Positions 16,954 to 27,567 are shown, counted from the first letter of the stretch. The stretch is DNA of 58,136 bases from Alphaproteobacteria bacterium (GCA_009920665.1 RFZL01000010.1:1-58136), one strand, 5' to 3'. Notes: generated by a model not told the origin, from the sequence alone. Numbers and translations are program-made.

Positions 16954-18870
16954 TCAGCTGCTGCGACGCCGCCGGAGGGGGCGCATGCCGCCTTCCTGGC
17001 GCTGTTGGCCACCACGCCTCGGGCCAGGCGATCCGCCGCGGGGGCCGCGAGGCTTTGTATTCCCACCCTTCGGTTTTCCCGGTTTGCCGCCACCCGGCAG
17101 GGTGAGGACGCCACTGTCCCGATCCTTGCCGCGCCGCTCCTTGTTGGCCGGAGACTTGCCACGCTGGTCCCTGTTGGTCCCAGCCTCGGCACGCTTGTCC
17201 TTGTTGCCCGCACCCTCGGCACGGCTGTTGGCGCCATCCCCCGCCGCATGATGCGGCTTGCCTGACGACTTGCCAAAGGATTTGGGTTTCGGCTTGCCAG
17301 CGAGCGATTTTCCGGCAGGCGGTTTGCTGGCCGGCCATTTGCTCTTCGGCTTGCCGGCCGGCTTGCCAGTGGGCTTGTTGGCGGGCTTGCCAGTGGGTTT
17401 TCCGGCAGGCTTGCCTGCTTGCTTCAGATCATGTTTGCCGCCACCACCATCCGCCTGACCACGAAATGGCTTGTCAGATGACCTGTCGTCGGATTTGCCG
17501 CTGAACTTGCCCCGTGGGCCAGCCTTGAATTTGCCGGATGGCTTGCCTTGCGAGCCACCGGGGCGCCTGGCGCCATCACGGCCATGGCGCGGCGGACGAC
17601 CACGTCCCCGGCCCTTTTTCGGCGCCCGCTCCGGCCTGAATTCGGTCACGACATTGCCGTCGGAATCGAATATCTCCAGCCGCTGGCCAACATGTGCGAG
17701 AACCGCCGACAGCTTTTCCTGATCGGCGACGCTGCAGATCGACAGCGCCGTTCCGGCCTGCCCGGCCCGGCCCGTCCGGCCAATCCTGTGGACATAGGAT
17801 TCGACCATTTCCGGCAGGTCGAAATTGACCACCATGCCAAGTCCGGACACATCGATGCCGCGCGCCGCCACATCGGTGGCGACAAGCACCCGCAGGCCGC
17901 CCGTCTTGAATCGGCGCAGCACCTTCTGCCTGATATATTGCCGCATATCACCATGCAGCGCATCGGCATCAATGCCCTTTTCGGTCAGCCATCGCGCCAG
18001 TTCATCGGCGCGCAGCCGCGTTCTGACGAAGACAAGCGCCTGTTCATCCCCCATCTGACCGAGCTCATTGAACAGAACATCACGCTTGTCGCTGTTCTGC
18101 ACGAGGATGGCGCGCTGGCTGATGGCATCCACCGTTTCGCCGGCCCGCGCGGCGCGGATGGTCACCGGATCACTGAGAAAGGTCTCGGCAAGGGACTTCA
18201 TCTCGTCCGGCATCGTGGCCGAAAAGAAAACCGTCTGGGCTGCTTCCGGCAGTGCCTCGAAAATGCGCCTGATCGGCGGCAGAAAGCCGAGATCGATCAT
18301 CTGGTCGCCCTCGTCGAGCACGAAATGCTCGATCTGGCCGAGATCAATCTTGCCCTTTGCCTGCAAATCCTCGAACCGGCCCGGCGTGGCGACAATGATA
18401 TCGACACCCTTTTTCAGCGCGCGGATCTGGAAATCATAGCGCTCGCCGCCACAGATGGTCAGATAACGCACCTTCAGACTGGTCGAGAACGCCTTGATAC
18501 TGTCCGAGACCTGATAGGCAAGCTCGCGGGTCGGGACGAGCACCAGAATAGCTGTATGGCGCGGCAATTTCGCCTTGCGCCTCTCGAGAAGAACATGCAG
18601 CAGTGGCAGAAGATAGGCCGCCGTCTTGCCGGTGCCGGTCTGCGCCAGGCCGATCAGGTCGCGCCCTTCGAGAATCGCCGGAATGGCGTCACGCTGGATC
18701 GGGGTCGGGTCGATCAGCCCCTGCGCCGCGATATCGTCGACAATCGTCGGTGCAAGGCCAAGCTCGAAAAAGGGATCGGTTTTGAACGGGGTGTCCGCTG
18801 CGACGTCGCCCTCGTCTGCTGCCTCATTGGTATCCGGCGGTGAGGCCGATGACGTCTCGTTGATGCTCAT
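16954..18870 (-). CDS. DEAD-box-type ATP-dependent RNA helicase with a Lys/Gly/Pro-rich tail
   Basis: A 638-residue RhlE-like RNA helicase. The two RecA domains span about residues 30-400 with motif I AQTGTGKT (76-83), PTRELA (113-118), SAT (217-219) and HRIGRTGRAG (361-370). Motif II reads DEGD (186-189) instead of DEAD, which is unusual but keeps the catalytic acids. From about residue 415 the chain is a disordered basic tail with many GKP/GKPxGKP units, likely to bind RNA. I chose ATG 18870 because AAGGAG lies a few bases upstream. It probably acts in ribosome assembly or RNA decay. Confidence 0.9.
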   Translation of the reverse strand: MSINETSSASPPDTNEAADEGDVAADTPFKTDPFFELGLAPTIVDDIAAQGLIDPTPIQRDAIPAILEGRDLIGLAQTGTGKTAAYLLPLLHVLLERRKAKLPRHTAILVLVPTRELAYQVSDSIKAFSTSLKVRYLTICGGERYDFQIRALKKGVDIIVATPGRFEDLQAKGKIDLGQIEHFVLDEGDQMIDLGFLPPIRRIFEALPEAAQTVFFSATMPDEMKSLAETFLSDPVTIRAARAGETVDAISQRAILVQNSDKRDVLFNELGQMGDEQALVFVRTRLRADELARWLTEKGIDADALHGDMRQYIRQKVLRRFKTGGLRVLVATDVAARGIDVSGLGMVVNFDLPEMVESYVHRIGRTGRAGQAGTALSICSVADQEKLSAVLAHVGQRLEIFDSDGNVVTEFRPERAPKKGRGRGRPPRHGRDGARRPGGSQGKPSGKFKAGPRGKFSGKSDDRSSDKPFRGQADGGGGKHDLKQAGKPAGKPTGKPANKPTGKPAGKPKSKWPASKPPAGKSLAGKPKPKSFGKSSGKPHHAAGDGANSRAEGAGNKDKRAEAGTNRDQRGKSPANKERRGKDRDSGVLTLPGGGKPGKPKGGNTKPRGPRGGSPGPRRGGQQRQEGGMRPLRRRRSS

Positions 18871-19140
18871 GATACTCCTTCCCCGGCCCGGCACTTTCAG
18901 CACAGGCGGCGCGGCATCCATCAACCACAGGACATGAGGTGATCATAGCGATGCTGACAGAAAATGGTGGAGCCTGGCAGCCACTGCTTTCAAACTCCTG
19001 TTTGTTAGGCGACGCGCGTCACGGCCTTCTGGTAGCGACGCCTCGACTTTCGACGGCAAACTAGATGTATATCCCTGTCGACGCAAGATGTTCATTCGCA
19101 CCACCTTTTCCGGATCGTTGGCCCGAAAGCCCGGCACCTG

Positions 19141-19403
19141 ATGTCATCCGGCACCTGGTCGGCACATTCCATCGCCGGCAACGCGAAACGGCGCAGCGGC
19201 ATGATCCCCTCTTTCAAATGAATTGGGCCGATCTATGTCGGCCAGCTGGTCTGGAACCGTCACCGCCACATCAAGCATCCCGATACCGGCAAGGCGCAAC
19301 TGCGCCGGAACGCCGAGAGCAACTGGACGATCACCGAGGTGCCGGCGCTGCGGATCATCGACGACGCCACCTTTGCGGCGGCGCGGAAACGACGGCCGGG
19401 GCA
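19141..19403 (+). pseudogene. Remnant of a large serine site-specific recombinase
   Basis: One frame reads GTWSAHSIAGNAKRRSGMI, then a TGA at 19219-19221, then PIYVGQLVWNRHRHIKHPDT and NWTITEVPALRIIDDATF. These match the Recombinase domain (PF07508-like) of large serine integrases, where the segments W..STI.GN.KRGTGIL, YVGRLVWNR and L.I.DD..W follow each other. The catalytic resolvase domain and the zinc-ribbon C-terminus are missing, and the frame has an internal stop. It runs directly into the 3' end of tRNA-Ser. No intact element remains beside it. The 270 bases between the helicase start and this remnant hold nothing I can name. Confidence 0.75.
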
Positions 19404-19495
19404 TGGCGGAGGGACGGGGATTCGAACCCCGGAAAGGGGTTTCCCCCTTTAACGATTTAGCAAACCGCCGCCTTCAGCCACTCGGCCACCCCTCC
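19404..19495 (-). tRNA. tRNA-Ser(GCT)
   Basis: The 92-base gene reads leftward from GGAGGGG at 19495. The acceptor stem pairs GGAGGGG with TCCCTCC, then G and an encoded CCA at 19406-19404. The D-arm starts TGGCCGAGTGG, the anticodon loop contains TTTGCTAAA with anticodon GCT (bases 19461-19459), a long variable arm is present as expected for serine, and the T-arm contains GGTTCGAATCC. It would read AGC and AGU codons. It lies between gatB and a recombinase remnant. Confidence 0.95.
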
Positions 19496-19624
19496 GCCGG
19501 GGCCGGACCCGGTCAGGCACCAGATGGCGCCAACCGGACCGAAGAAGATACACGGCGTATGCAGGATGTTTCCTAGCTTTGAAACAGCCTTCTGTCAAAC
19601 CGGAAATCGACCGTCTGGCGGTGT

Positions 19625-21079
19625 TCAGCCATCAAGCTTCGCACGCAGCAGCTGGTTGACCATGCCGGGGTTGGCCTGGCCCTTCGACGCCTTCATCACC
19701 TGGCCGACGAAAAAGCCGAACAGCTTGTCCTTGCCACCGCGATATTCGGCAACCTTGTCCTGGTTGGTGGCCAGTACCTCGTCAATCATCACCTCGATGG
19801 CGCCGCTGTCCGAAACCTGTTTCAGACCCTGTTCCTCGACAATGGCCGCGGCGTCCTTGCCGCTCTCGAACATGGCCGCGAAGACATCCTTGGCGATCTT
19901 CCCGGAAATGGTGCCGTCCTCGATCAGCCCGACAAGCCCGCCAAGCGCCGCCGGTGTCACCTTGCAGTCGGCCAGCGTCTGGCCCGACTTGTTCAGCGCA
20001 CCGAACAGCTCCACCGTCATCCAGTTGGCGACAAGCTTGCGGTCGCGGCCGGCACTGGCGGCCTCGTAATAGGCGGCTGTCTCGCGCTCCTCGGTGATCA
20101 CCGCGGCGTCATAGGCCGACAGCCCGTATTCGCCGGTCAGCCGGTCGCGGATCTGGTCAGGAAGCTCGGGCAGCGCGGCGCTGAGTTCATCGACCTCCGC
20201 CTGCGGGATTACCAGCGGCAACAGGTCAGGATCGGGGAAATAGCGATAGTCATGCGCATCCTCTTTCGAGCGCATCGCCCGCGTCGTGCCGGTGGAGGTG
20301 TCGAACAGGCGCGTTTCCTGGTCGATCTCGCCGCCATCCTCGATGATCTCGATCTGCCGGGCCACTTCATAATCAATGGCCTGCTGGATGAAACGCAGCG
20401 AGTTCAGATTCTTGGTCTCGGTACGGGTGCCGAATTCCGCGCCCGGGCGGCGCACCGACACATTGACGTCTGCGCGCAGCGAGCCCTCTTCCATATTGCC
20501 GTCACAGGTGCCGAGATAGCGCAGGATAGACCGCAATTTGCGGACATAGGCGGCGGCCTCGGCGGCGGAGCGCATGTCGGGCCGCGAGACGATCTCCATC
20601 AGCGCCACGCCGGTCCGGTTCAAATCGATATAGCTTTTCGAGGGATGCTGGTCATGCATCGACTTGCCGGCATCCTGTTCCAGATGCAGGCGTTCGATTC
20701 CAATCTCGCGGGTCGTGCCGTCCGGCATGTCGAGGCGCAACACCCCCTCGCCAACAATCGGCTGCTTGTACTGGCTGATCTGATAGCCCTGCGGCAGGTC
20801 GGCATAGAAATAGTTCTTGCGGTCGAACACACTGACAAGATTGATCTCGGCCTTCAGACCAAGCCCGGTGCGGATTGCCTGACGGACACATTCCTGGTTG
20901 ATCACCGGCAGCATGCCGGGCATCGCCGCGTCGACAAGCGAGACATTGGCGTTCGGATCGGCACCGAACGCCGTTGGCGCGCCGGAAAACAGCTTGGCGT
21001 TCGAGGCCACCTGTGCATGCACCTCAAGCCCGATCACAACTTCCCATTCGCCGGTACGGCCCTCGACAAGATTGCTCAT
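19625..21079 (-). CDS. gatB: Asp/Glu-tRNA amidotransferase subunit B
   Basis: A 484-residue intact GatB. The start [20 protein letters not shown] and the segments [16 protein letters not shown]-like ([16 protein letters not shown]) and [13 protein letters not shown] mark the kinase/tRNA-binding cradle. The helical YqeY-like domain follows at the C-terminus. With GatA and GatC it converts misacylated Glu-tRNA(Gln) or Asp-tRNA(Asn) to the correct forms. Its start overlaps the gatA stop by four bases (ATGA), so it is translationally coupled in the gatCAB operon. Confidence 0.97.
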   Translation of the reverse strand: MSNLVEGRTGEWEVVIGLEVHAQVASNAKLFSGAPTAFGADPNANVSLVDAAMPGMLPVINQECVRQAIRTGLGLKAEINLVSVFDRKNYFYADLPQGYQISQYKQPIVGEGVLRLDMPDGTTREIGIERLHLEQDAGKSMHDQHPSKSYIDLNRTGVALMEIVSRPDMRSAAEAAAYVRKLRSILRYLGTCDGNMEEGSLRADVNVSVRRPGAEFGTRTETKNLNSLRFIQQAIDYEVARQIEIIEDGGEIDQETRLFDTSTGTTRAMRSKEDAHDYRYFPDPDLLPLVIPQAEVDELSAALPELPDQIRDRLTGEYGLSAYDAAVITEERETAAYYEAASAGRDRKLVANWMTVELFGALNKSGQTLADCKVTPAALGGLVGLIEDGTISGKIAKDVFAAMFESGKDAAAIVEEQGLKQVSDSGAIEVMIDEVLATNQDKVAEYRGGKDKLFGFFVGQVMKASKGQANPGMVNQLLRAKLDG

Positions 21080-22560
21080 GACGCCCCTCCCGCGCGGCGC
21101 TGCGGTACCGCGCTGAACGCGGCCGCATCCTCGATCACACGTCCGATGCTGTACAGGCTCGCCTCGTCGAACGGGCGGCCAAGGATCTGCAGTCCCAGCG
21201 GCAGGCCGTCACTGTTCAGACCGGCCGGCAGGGCCATGCCCGGCAGCCCGGCAAGATTGGCCGGCACGGTGAACACATCATTCAGATAGTTGGTCACCGG
21301 ATCATCAACCTTGCGCCCGACCGGGAAGGCCGCCGTCGGCGTTGCCGGGGTCAGGATCGCATCGACGGTCTCGAACGCGCTGTCGAAATCCTGCTTGATC
21401 AGGCGCCGGACCTTCTGCGCCTTCAGGTAATAGGCGTCATAATAGCCGGCCGACAGCACATAGGTGCCGATCAGGATACGGCGCTGCACCTCCTCGCCAA
21501 AACCGGCGGCGCGGGTCCCGGCATACATTTCGTCAAGTGAATCCGCCTCGACACGCAACCCGTAGCGCACACCATCATAGCGGGCCAGGTTTGACGAGGC
21601 TTCGGCCGGCGCGATGATGTAATAGGCTGGAAGCGCGTATTTCGTGTGCGGCAGCGATATCTCGACAAGCTCGGCGCCGGCGTCACGAAGCCAGGCCTGC
21701 CCCTGCTCCCACAGCGCGACGACCTCGCCATCCATGCCATCCATGACATATTCCGCCGGCACGCCGATCTTCATCCCCTTGACGCCCTTGTCAAGCGCCG
21801 CCATCAGGTCGGGAAGCGGCGCGTCGGCCGAGGTCGAATCCTTTGGATCATGGCCTGCCATCGCCTGCATCATCAGCGCGTTGTCGGCAACGGTGCGGCT
21901 GAACGGGCCAGCCTGATCCAGCGAGCTGGCAAAGGCGACAATGCCCCAGCGCGAACAGCGCCCATAGGTCGGCTTCATCCCGACAATGCCGCAGAATGCC
22001 GCCGGCTGGCGGATCGACCCGCCAGTGTCGGTACCGGTCGCCAGCAGCGCCGCGCGCGCGGCCACGGCCGCGGCCGAACCACCGGAGGACCCCCCCGGCA
22101 CCAGATCGACACCGTCGCCCCCCTGCCACGGGTTGATCGCCGGCCCGAAGGCGCTTGTCTCATTACCCGATCCCATGGCGAATTCATCGCAGTTCAGCTT
22201 GCCGAGCATGACCCCGCCCTCGCGCCACAGATTGGCGGTGACGGTGCTTTCATAGGTTGGCGTGAAGCCCTCGAGGATGCGCGAACAGGCGGTGCTGACA
22301 ACCCCGGCGGTGCAGAACAGATCCTTCACCCCGACAGGGATGCCCTCGATCAGACCGGCCTCACCGGACTTGATCCTGGCCTGCGAGGCCGCCGCCATCT
22401 CCAGCGCGCGGTCGGCGGTGACAGCCACATAATTGTTCAGCGGCGCCGTCTCCTCGACAGCGCCAAGATAGGCCGTGGTCAGTTCGGGCGCGGAAATCTC
22501 GCCGGACTCCAGCGCAGCGCGCGCCGCAACGGCGCTCAGTGACAAAAGATCGGACATCAC
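21076..22560 (-). CDS. gatA: Asp/Glu-tRNA amidotransferase subunit A
   Basis: A 494-residue amidase-signature protein that releases ammonia from glutamine. The Ser-cisSer-Lys site is visible: the lysine in [13 protein letters not shown], the glycine/serine-rich [19 protein letters not shown], and the nucleophile in [16 protein letters not shown]. The length is normal. It overlaps gatC and gatB by four bases each, giving a tight gatC-gatA-gatB operon. Confidence 0.97.
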   Translation of the reverse strand: MMSDLLSLSAVAARAALESGEISAPELTTAYLGAVEETAPLNNYVAVTADRALEMAAASQARIKSGEAGLIEGIPVGVKDLFCTAGVVSTACSRILEGFTPTYESTVTANLWREGGVMLGKLNCDEFAMGSGNETSAFGPAINPWQGGDGVDLVPGGSSGGSAAAVAARAALLATGTDTGGSIRQPAAFCGIVGMKPTYGRCSRWGIVAFASSLDQAGPFSRTVADNALMMQAMAGHDPKDSTSADAPLPDLMAALDKGVKGMKIGVPAEYVMDGMDGEVVALWEQGQAWLRDAGAELVEISLPHTKYALPAYYIIAPAEASSNLARYDGVRYGLRVEADSLDEMYAGTRAAGFGEEVQRRILIGTYVLSAGYYDAYYLKAQKVRRLIKQDFDSAFETVDAILTPATPTAAFPVGRKVDDPVTNYLNDVFTVPANLAGLPGMALPAGLNSDGLPLGLQILGRPFDEASLYSIGRVIEDAAAFSAVPQRRAGGAS

Positions 22561-22844
22561 TCAACCACCTTTGGAACGACAAAGAACCCGCTGGCCGTCT
22601 CCGGCACATTGGCCAAAACCTCGTCCACCCTGTTGCCGTCGCTGACAACATCCTCGCGACGTGGCAGCGAATGGCCGGTCACGCTGGCGATCGGCTCGAC
22701 ATTTTCGGTGTCGACCTCGTTCAACTCCTCGATCCAGTCGAGGATGCCGCTAAGTTCGGCCGACAACTTTTCCTGCCGGTCCTCCGGGACATGGATGCGT
22801 GCCAGCCGTGCGATACGCGCAACGGTACTCTTGTCAACCGACAT
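22557..22844 (-). CDS. gatC: Asp/Glu-tRNA amidotransferase subunit C
   Basis: A 95-residue GatC, starting [19 protein letters not shown] and containing [20 protein letters not shown], the usual GatC landmarks. It wraps around GatA and stabilises the complex. I chose ATG 22844; the frame extends 14 codons upstream but without family similarity. It is first in the gatCAB operon and divergent from ruvX, with 54 bases between the starts, which must contain both promoters. Confidence 0.95.
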   Translation of the reverse strand: MSVDKSTVARIARLARIHVPEDRQEKLSAELSGILDWIEELNEVDTENVEPIASVTGHSLPRREDVVSDGNRVDEVLANVPETASGFFVVPKVVE

Positions 22845-22898
22845 GATGCTGTGCTTTGTGCTGTTGCAGTAGAAACCACGAAGCATCTATCACCGCAT

Positions 22899-23378
22899 AT
22901 GGCGATCTGCAAGCTCAACGATATGAAAGCCGCGCTTTCGGACGGCCAGCGACTGCTCGGTCTGGATGTCGGCAAAAAGACGATCGGGCTGGCCATTTCA
23001 GATTCCCGCCTCAGCGTGGCAAGCCCGCTGAAAATCATCTGGCGCAAGAAATTCACCCCCGATGCCGAATCGATCTTCGCGCTGTGCGATGAGGAGGGCG
23101 TCGGCGGCCTTGTCATCGGTTGGCCGTTGAATATGGATGGTAGCGAGGGGCCGCGCTGCGATGCGACGCGTGATTTCGCGCACGCCCTGCTGCGTCTTCG
23201 TGACCTGCCAATCACCTTTCAGGATGAAAGGCTGTCAACACAGGCGGTGGAATCGGCGATGCTGGAATCCGATATGACGCGGGCGCGCCGAGCTGTCAGG
23301 CGCGATGCGCTGGCCGCGGGCTGGATCCTGCAGGCGGCACTCGACCGGATTCACGGGTCTTTGACCGACCCGGCCTGA
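22899..23378 (+). CDS. ruvX: Putative Holliday-junction resolvase / pre-16S rRNA nuclease (YqgF)
   Basis: A 159-residue RNase H-fold protein. The first catalytic acid lies in [17 protein letters not shown], and further hallmarks are [17 protein letters not shown] and the motif [12 protein letters not shown]. In E. coli the homologue YqgF processes the 16S rRNA 5' end; a resolvase role was first proposed from the fold. I chose ATG 22899; ATG 22923 (MKAAL) is an alternative closer to the fold. It is divergent from gatC and precedes pyrB by 46 bases. Confidence 0.92.
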   Translation: MAICKLNDMKAALSDGQRLLGLDVGKKTIGLAISDSRLSVASPLKIIWRKKFTPDAESIFALCDEEGVGGLVIGWPLNMDGSEGPRCDATRDFAHALLRLRDLPITFQDERLSTQAVESAMLESDMTRARRAVRRDALAAGWILQAALDRIHGSLTDPA

Positions 23379-23424
23379 TTTCCGCTGGACGTCGGCAGGC
23401 AAGCGTGACTATAAGCTGGCCTTC

Positions 23425-24435
23425 ATGACCGATACGCGCGCACCCGGGCACGCCGCTTCCGGCGCCATGCCAGCCACAACGGCCCCGCCGGCCCAATTGT
23501 CATCCCGTCATTTTCTTGGAATCGAGGGGCTTAACCCTCTTGAGATCAACGGCCTTCTTGACCGCGGCAATGTCTTTGCCGACATCATCCAGAATAACGG
23601 TCTGTTCGAACCGCCATTGTCCGACATGCTCCGCGGGCTTACCGTCCTCAACCTGTTTTTCGAGAATTCGACGCGGACCCGTGTGTCCTTTGAACTGGCG
23701 GCGAAGAACCTTGGCGCTTCGGTTCTGAACATCAATGTGGCCGGGTCATCGGTGAAAAAGGGCGAGACACTTCTGGATACGGCAACGACGCTGAACGCCA
23801 TGCACCCGCACATTCTCGTCGTGCGGCATAATTGCTCCGGTGCCGTGCAACTTCTCAGCCAGCATGTCGATGCCGCCGTGATCAATGGCGGCGACGGGCG
23901 TCATGAACATCCCACCCAGGCACTGCTCGACGCGCTGACAATCAAACGCCGGGTTGGCCGGATCGAAGGTCTGAAGATCGCCATCTGCGGTGATATCGCC
24001 AACAGCCGTGTGGCCAGATCGAACATCCACCTTCTGTCGACCCTTGGCGCCGAGATCAGGCTGGTCTGTCCGGCGACGCTGCTGCCGGTGGCCGTCGACA
24101 GCATGGGGGTCGAGATCTTCACCGATCTCGAGGAGGGAATCGAGGGTGTCGATATCGTGATGATGCTGCGGCTTCAGACGGAACGTATGGAAGGCACCGA
24201 GACACCGTCACAGCGCGAATATTTCAATCTGTTCGGGCTCGACCGGAACAAGCTGATGCGGGCCGCGCCGCAGGCGTTGATCATGCATCCCGGGCCGATG
24301 AATCGGGGGGTGGAGATCGACTCCGCCACCGCCGATGATGTCGAGAAGAGCCTGATCCGCACGCAGGTGGAAATCGGTGTGGCCGCGCGGATGGCCTGTC
24401 TCGAGGCGCTTGCCGGCGGCGGGGGCGCGCCATGA
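23425..24435 (+). CDS. pyrB: Aspartate carbamoyltransferase catalytic subunit
   Basis: A 336-residue ATCase, which joins carbamoyl phosphate and aspartate in pyrimidine synthesis. The carbamoyl-phosphate loop is [18 protein letters not shown], and the segments [18 protein letters not shown] and [13 protein letters not shown] are present. The first 30 residues are Ala/Pro-rich and extra to the fold. The stop overlaps the next gene by four bases (ATGA). In bacteria with this arrangement PyrB assembles with an inactive PyrC-like partner, which matches what follows here. Confidence 0.96.
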   Translation: MTDTRAPGHAASGAMPATTAPPAQLSSRHFLGIEGLNPLEINGLLDRGNVFADIIQNNGLFEPPLSDMLRGLTVLNLFFENSTRTRVSFELAAKNLGASVLNINVAGSSVKKGETLLDTATTLNAMHPHILVVRHNCSGAVQLLSQHVDAAVINGGDGRHEHPTQALLDALTIKRRVGRIEGLKIAICGDIANSRVARSNIHLLSTLGAEIRLVCPATLLPVAVDSMGVEIFTDLEEGIEGVDIVMMLRLQTERMEGTETPSQREYFNLFGLDRNKLMRAAPQALIMHPGPMNRGVEIDSATADDVEKSLIRTQVEIGVAARMACLEALAGGGGAP

Positions 24436-25724
24436 CCGACCTGCTGCTTCATAACGCACGCCTCCTCGATCCCGCGCAGGCGCGTGACGAGACCGGATTT
24501 GTCCGCATCACCGACGGGACCATCACCGGGGTTGACGCCGGCGCACCGCCATCCGAGCTTCTGACAGCGGCAGCGCAGACATATGATTGCGGCGGCGCCT
24601 GCCTCGCACCGGGCCTGATTGACATGCGGGTTCAGTCGGCCGACCCGGGCGCCGAGCATCTGGAAGACCTGGCGACCCTGTTGCGCGCCGCCGCGTCAGG
24701 CGGCATTACCAGCATCGTCACCCTGCCCGATGCCAACCCGGTCATCGATGATGCCAGCATGATCGATTCGCTGACCCTGCGCGCAAACCGCATCGGTGGC
24801 GCGCGGCTGTTCCTTTACGGTGCCGCAACGCGCCGGCTGAAGGGCAAGGCCATGGCCGAACTTGGCCTGATGGCGGATGCCGGCGCCGTCGGCTTCTCCA
24901 ATGGCACCCGTACGATCATGGACAGCCTGGTGATGCGGCGGGTGCTCGCCTATTGCGGCATGCTTGACCGGCCGTTCATCCAGCATTGCGAGGACCACCA
25001 TCTGACCGCCGGCGGTGAGATGAATGAGGGCGAGACATCGACCCGCCTCGGCCTGATCGGCGCGCCGGCCGAGGCCGAGGCCATCATCATCGACCGCGAC
25101 CTGCATCTCGTCAGGCTCAGCGGCGCACGCTATCACGCAGCACATATCTCGACCCGCGCCGCCGCCCAGTCGATCCGCCGCGCCAAGGATGAAGGCTTGC
25201 CGGTGACGGCCGACACCGCGCCGCCCTATTTCATGCTCAACGAATTGTCGGCAAGCACCTATGACACGGCCTTCAAGCTTGCCCCGCCCTTGCGCTCTGA
25301 AGATGACCGCCAGGCGATTATCGAAGCGCTTGCCGACGGCACCATCGATGCCATCGCCTCGGACCATATCCCGGTCGATGGTGACGCCAAGGCACAGCCA
25401 TTCGGCCCGGCACAACCGGGTGCGTCAGGCCTCGACACGCTTCTGGCGATGACGTTGTCTCTGGTCCACCGGGACCATCTGTCGCTGCTTCGCGCGATGG
25501 AACTTCTCAGCCTCGCCCCGGGCTCGATCCTCGATCTTGCCGGCGGCACGCTTGGCGAGGGCGCTGTCGCCGATCTGGTGCTGTTCGACCCACAGGCAAG
25601 CTGGGTGGTTCGCGCCGCCGATTTCGCCTCCAGCTCGCGGGTTACCCCGTTTGAGGGGCTGCCCGTTCAGGGCCGCGTGACGGCAAGCTGGGTAGGTGGC
25701 GTGCCGGTCTTCCAGCGGGACTGA
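24432..25724 (+). CDS. pyrC: Dihydroorotase homologue lacking the HxH metal site (PyrB partner)
   Basis: A 430-residue amidohydrolase-fold protein. Active dihydroorotases carry a metal-binding HxH after GLxDM. Here the sequence reads [13 protein letters not shown], so Arg66 and Gln68 stand in for both histidines. The segments [10 protein letters not shown] and [12 protein letters not shown] are kept. This matches the non-catalytic PyrC' (PyrX) proteins that are translated with and stabilise aspartate carbamoyltransferase. A separate active dihydroorotase would then be encoded outside the window. It is coupled to pyrB by an ATGA overlap. The symbol pyrC follows common usage for this position, not activity. 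Confidence 0.9.
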   Translation: MTDLLLHNARLLDPAQARDETGFVRITDGTITGVDAGAPPSELLTAAAQTYDCGGACLAPGLIDMRVQSADPGAEHLEDLATLLRAAASGGITSIVTLPDANPVIDDASMIDSLTLRANRIGGARLFLYGAATRRLKGKAMAELGLMADAGAVGFSNGTRTIMDSLVMRRVLAYCGMLDRPFIQHCEDHHLTAGGEMNEGETSTRLGLIGAPAEAEAIIIDRDLHLVRLSGARYHAAHISTRAAAQSIRRAKDEGLPVTADTAPPYFMLNELSASTYDTAFKLAPPLRSEDDRQAIIEALADGTIDAIASDHIPVDGDAKAQPFGPAQPGASGLDTLLAMTLSLVHRDHLSLLRAMELLSLAPGSILDLAGGTLGEGAVADLVLFDPQASWVVRAADFASSSRVTPFEGLPVQGRVTASWVGGVPVFQRD

Positions 25725-25730
25725 CCGGTC

Positions 25731-26327
25731 ATGGCTGGCATTTACCTCCTTGTTGTCGCCGTGATGGCCTATCTGGCCGGGTCGGTGCCGTTCGGGCTGA
25801 TCTTCACGCGGCTTGCCGGCAAGGGTGACATCCGCAAGGTTGGCAGTGGCAATATTGGCGCAACAAACGTCCTGCGGACCGGCAGCAAGGGGCTGGCGCT
25901 GCTGACGCTGATCTTCGACGGTGGCAAGGGCGCGGTGATCGCACTCGGTGTCGCGCATGCGACGGCGGACCCGCTGATGACCGGCATTGCCGGCCTGATG
26001 GCGGTGGTAGGCCATTGTTTCCCGGTATGGCTGAAATTCCGGGGCGGCAAGGGCGTGGCCACCTGCGTCGCCACTTTCGCCGCCTTTGATATCCGGCTTG
26101 GCCTTGTCTTCGCCGCGCTCTGGCTCGGCACCGCGGCGCTGACCCGCTATTCATCGCTGGCGGCGCTTGTCGCAACGCTGGGATGCGGCATCGCCGCGGT
26201 GGCGCTGAAGCTGCCACCACCCATCTGCGCCGCCGTGATCGCCATGAGCGCGCTCAGCTGGGCGCGCCATCACGCCAATATCGGCCGGCTGCTGGCCGGC
26301 ACCGAAAGCCGCATCAGCCAGAAATAA
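25731..26327 (+). CDS. plsY: Acyl-phosphate:glycerol-3-phosphate acyltransferase
   Basis: A 198-residue inner-membrane enzyme with about five hydrophobic segments. Conserved motifs are AGSVPFGLIFTRLAGKGDIR, VGSGNIGATNVLR and LKFRGGKGVATCVATF. It transfers an acyl group from acyl phosphate to glycerol-3-phosphate, the first step of phospholipid synthesis. It starts six bases after the pyrC stop, so it is part of the same transcript, which continues to dprA. Confidence 0.95.
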   Translation: MAGIYLLVVAVMAYLAGSVPFGLIFTRLAGKGDIRKVGSGNIGATNVLRTGSKGLALLTLIFDGGKGAVIALGVAHATADPLMTGIAGLMAVVGHCFPVWLKFRGGKGVATCVATFAAFDIRLGLVFAALWLGTAALTRYSSLAALVATLGCGIAAVALKLPPPICAAVIAMSALSWARHHANIGRLLAGTESRISQK

Positions 26328-26388
26328 ACCTTTACGATAACCCAAAGGCGTTAATTATTCCTTCAGCTTTATCGCGTATACCGGCGAT

Positions 26389-27486
26389 ATGGACCGCGAG
26401 GAACAAATCGCCCATTTGCGGCTGATCCGTACGCCGAATATCGGCCCGATGACCTTCAGCCTGCTGTTGCAGCGCTATGGTAGTGCTGCCGACGCGCTGC
26501 GTGCCGTACCGGAACTGGCAAAGCGAGGTGGCCGGACGCTGAAACCGGCTCCGCGTTCGCTGGCCGAGGCCGAGCTTGCCGCCAATGAAGCTGTCGGCGC
26601 GCGGCTGCTGTTCAAGGGCGGGGACGGCTATCCGCACCGGCTGGCGCAGTTCGATGATGCCCCGGCGGTGTTGTCGACACGGGGCGCACTCCATCTTCTT
26701 GACCGGCCGGGGGTCGGCATCGTCGGCGCCCGCAACGCCTCCATCAACGCACAGCGGTTCGCACAGAGCCTTGCCGATGAGCTTGCATCCGAGGGGCATG
26801 TAGTCATTTCGGGGCTGGCGCGCGGCATCGATGCGGCGGCGCATAACGGTGCGCTGGCGGGCGGCACGATTGCCGTTATCGCCGGCGGCATCGATATCCA
26901 TTACCCGCCGGAGAATACCGATCTACAGGATGCAATTGCCGAGACCGGCCTGGTCGTTGCCGAGATGCCGCCCGGCACGCAGCCGACCCCGCGCCATTTC
27001 CCGATCCGCAACCGCGTCATCGGCAGCCTCGCGCTTGGTACCGTCGTGGTCGAGGCGGCGGAGCGGTCCGGGTCGCTGATCACCGCACGCGAGACGGCCG
27101 AGCGCGGCGGCGAGGTGATGGCCGTGCCGGGATCACCGCTCGATCCGCGTTCGGCGGGCTGCAATCATCTGATCCGTGAAGGCGCGACGCTGGTGCGCGG
27201 CGTTGCCGATATTCTGGAATGCCTGTCTCGTCCAGCCGCCGCCGACGCACCGGACCCGCAGGATTGGCGCGATGCGCGCCTTGCCCCCGGCCCGCCAGAG
27301 TCGATTGACCGTTGCCGCACCACCATTCTCGATGCGCTAGGGTCCGAGGGCACTGACATCGACGAGGTTATCAGATGGTGTGACGCCCCGACGGCGACGG
27401 TCCTTGCGGCGATCCTCGAACTGGAACTTGCCGGACGGATCACCCGACATCACGGCAACCGGGTCTGTCTGGTGCTTGGCACCTGA
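26389..27486 (+). CDS. dprA: DNA processing protein DprA
   Basis: A 365-residue DprA/Smf protein that loads RecA on single-stranded DNA during transformation. The N-terminal helical segment (LIRTPNIGPMTFSLLLQRYG) is followed by the Rossmann-like core VGIVGARNASINAQRFAQSL and VISGLARGIDAAAHNGAL, then AERSGSLITARETAERGGE. A C-terminal winged-helix domain (about 305-360) is present. It normally stands before topA in alphaproteobacteria, as here. A 61-base AT-rich gap separates it from plsY. Confidence 0.95.
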   Translation: MDREEQIAHLRLIRTPNIGPMTFSLLLQRYGSAADALRAVPELAKRGGRTLKPAPRSLAEAELAANEAVGARLLFKGGDGYPHRLAQFDDAPAVLSTRGALHLLDRPGVGIVGARNASINAQRFAQSLADELASEGHVVISGLARGIDAAAHNGALAGGTIAVIAGGIDIHYPPENTDLQDAIAETGLVVAEMPPGTQPTPRHFPIRNRVIGSLALGTVVVEAAERSGSLITARETAERGGEVMAVPGSPLDPRSAGCNHLIREGATLVRGVADILECLSRPAAADAPDPQDWRDARLAPGPPESIDRCRTTILDALGSEGTDIDEVIRWCDAPTATVLAAILELELAGRITRHHGNRVCLVLGT

Positions 27487-27513
27487 AACCACAGCCTGTT
27501 GTCCGGTCGGGCT

Positions 27514-27542
27514 TTGACAAATCGTGATTTAGGTACTATCTG
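27514..27542 (+). promoter_or_regulatory. Sigma-70-like promoter before the topA start
   Basis: A perfect -35 box TTGACA at 27514-27519 and a weak -10 TATCTG at 27537-27542 are separated by 17 bases, 26 bases before the ATG. This suggests the topA-type frame is transcribed from its own promoter. Confidence 0.5.
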
Positions 27543-27567
27543 CGGGTTTCAGACAACAGGGCCGCTC

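Noticed and set aside
19065-19460. Plus-strand frame running into tRNA-Ser
   Set aside because: It is out of frame with the recombinase remnant and would encode the tRNA complement; not a real gene.
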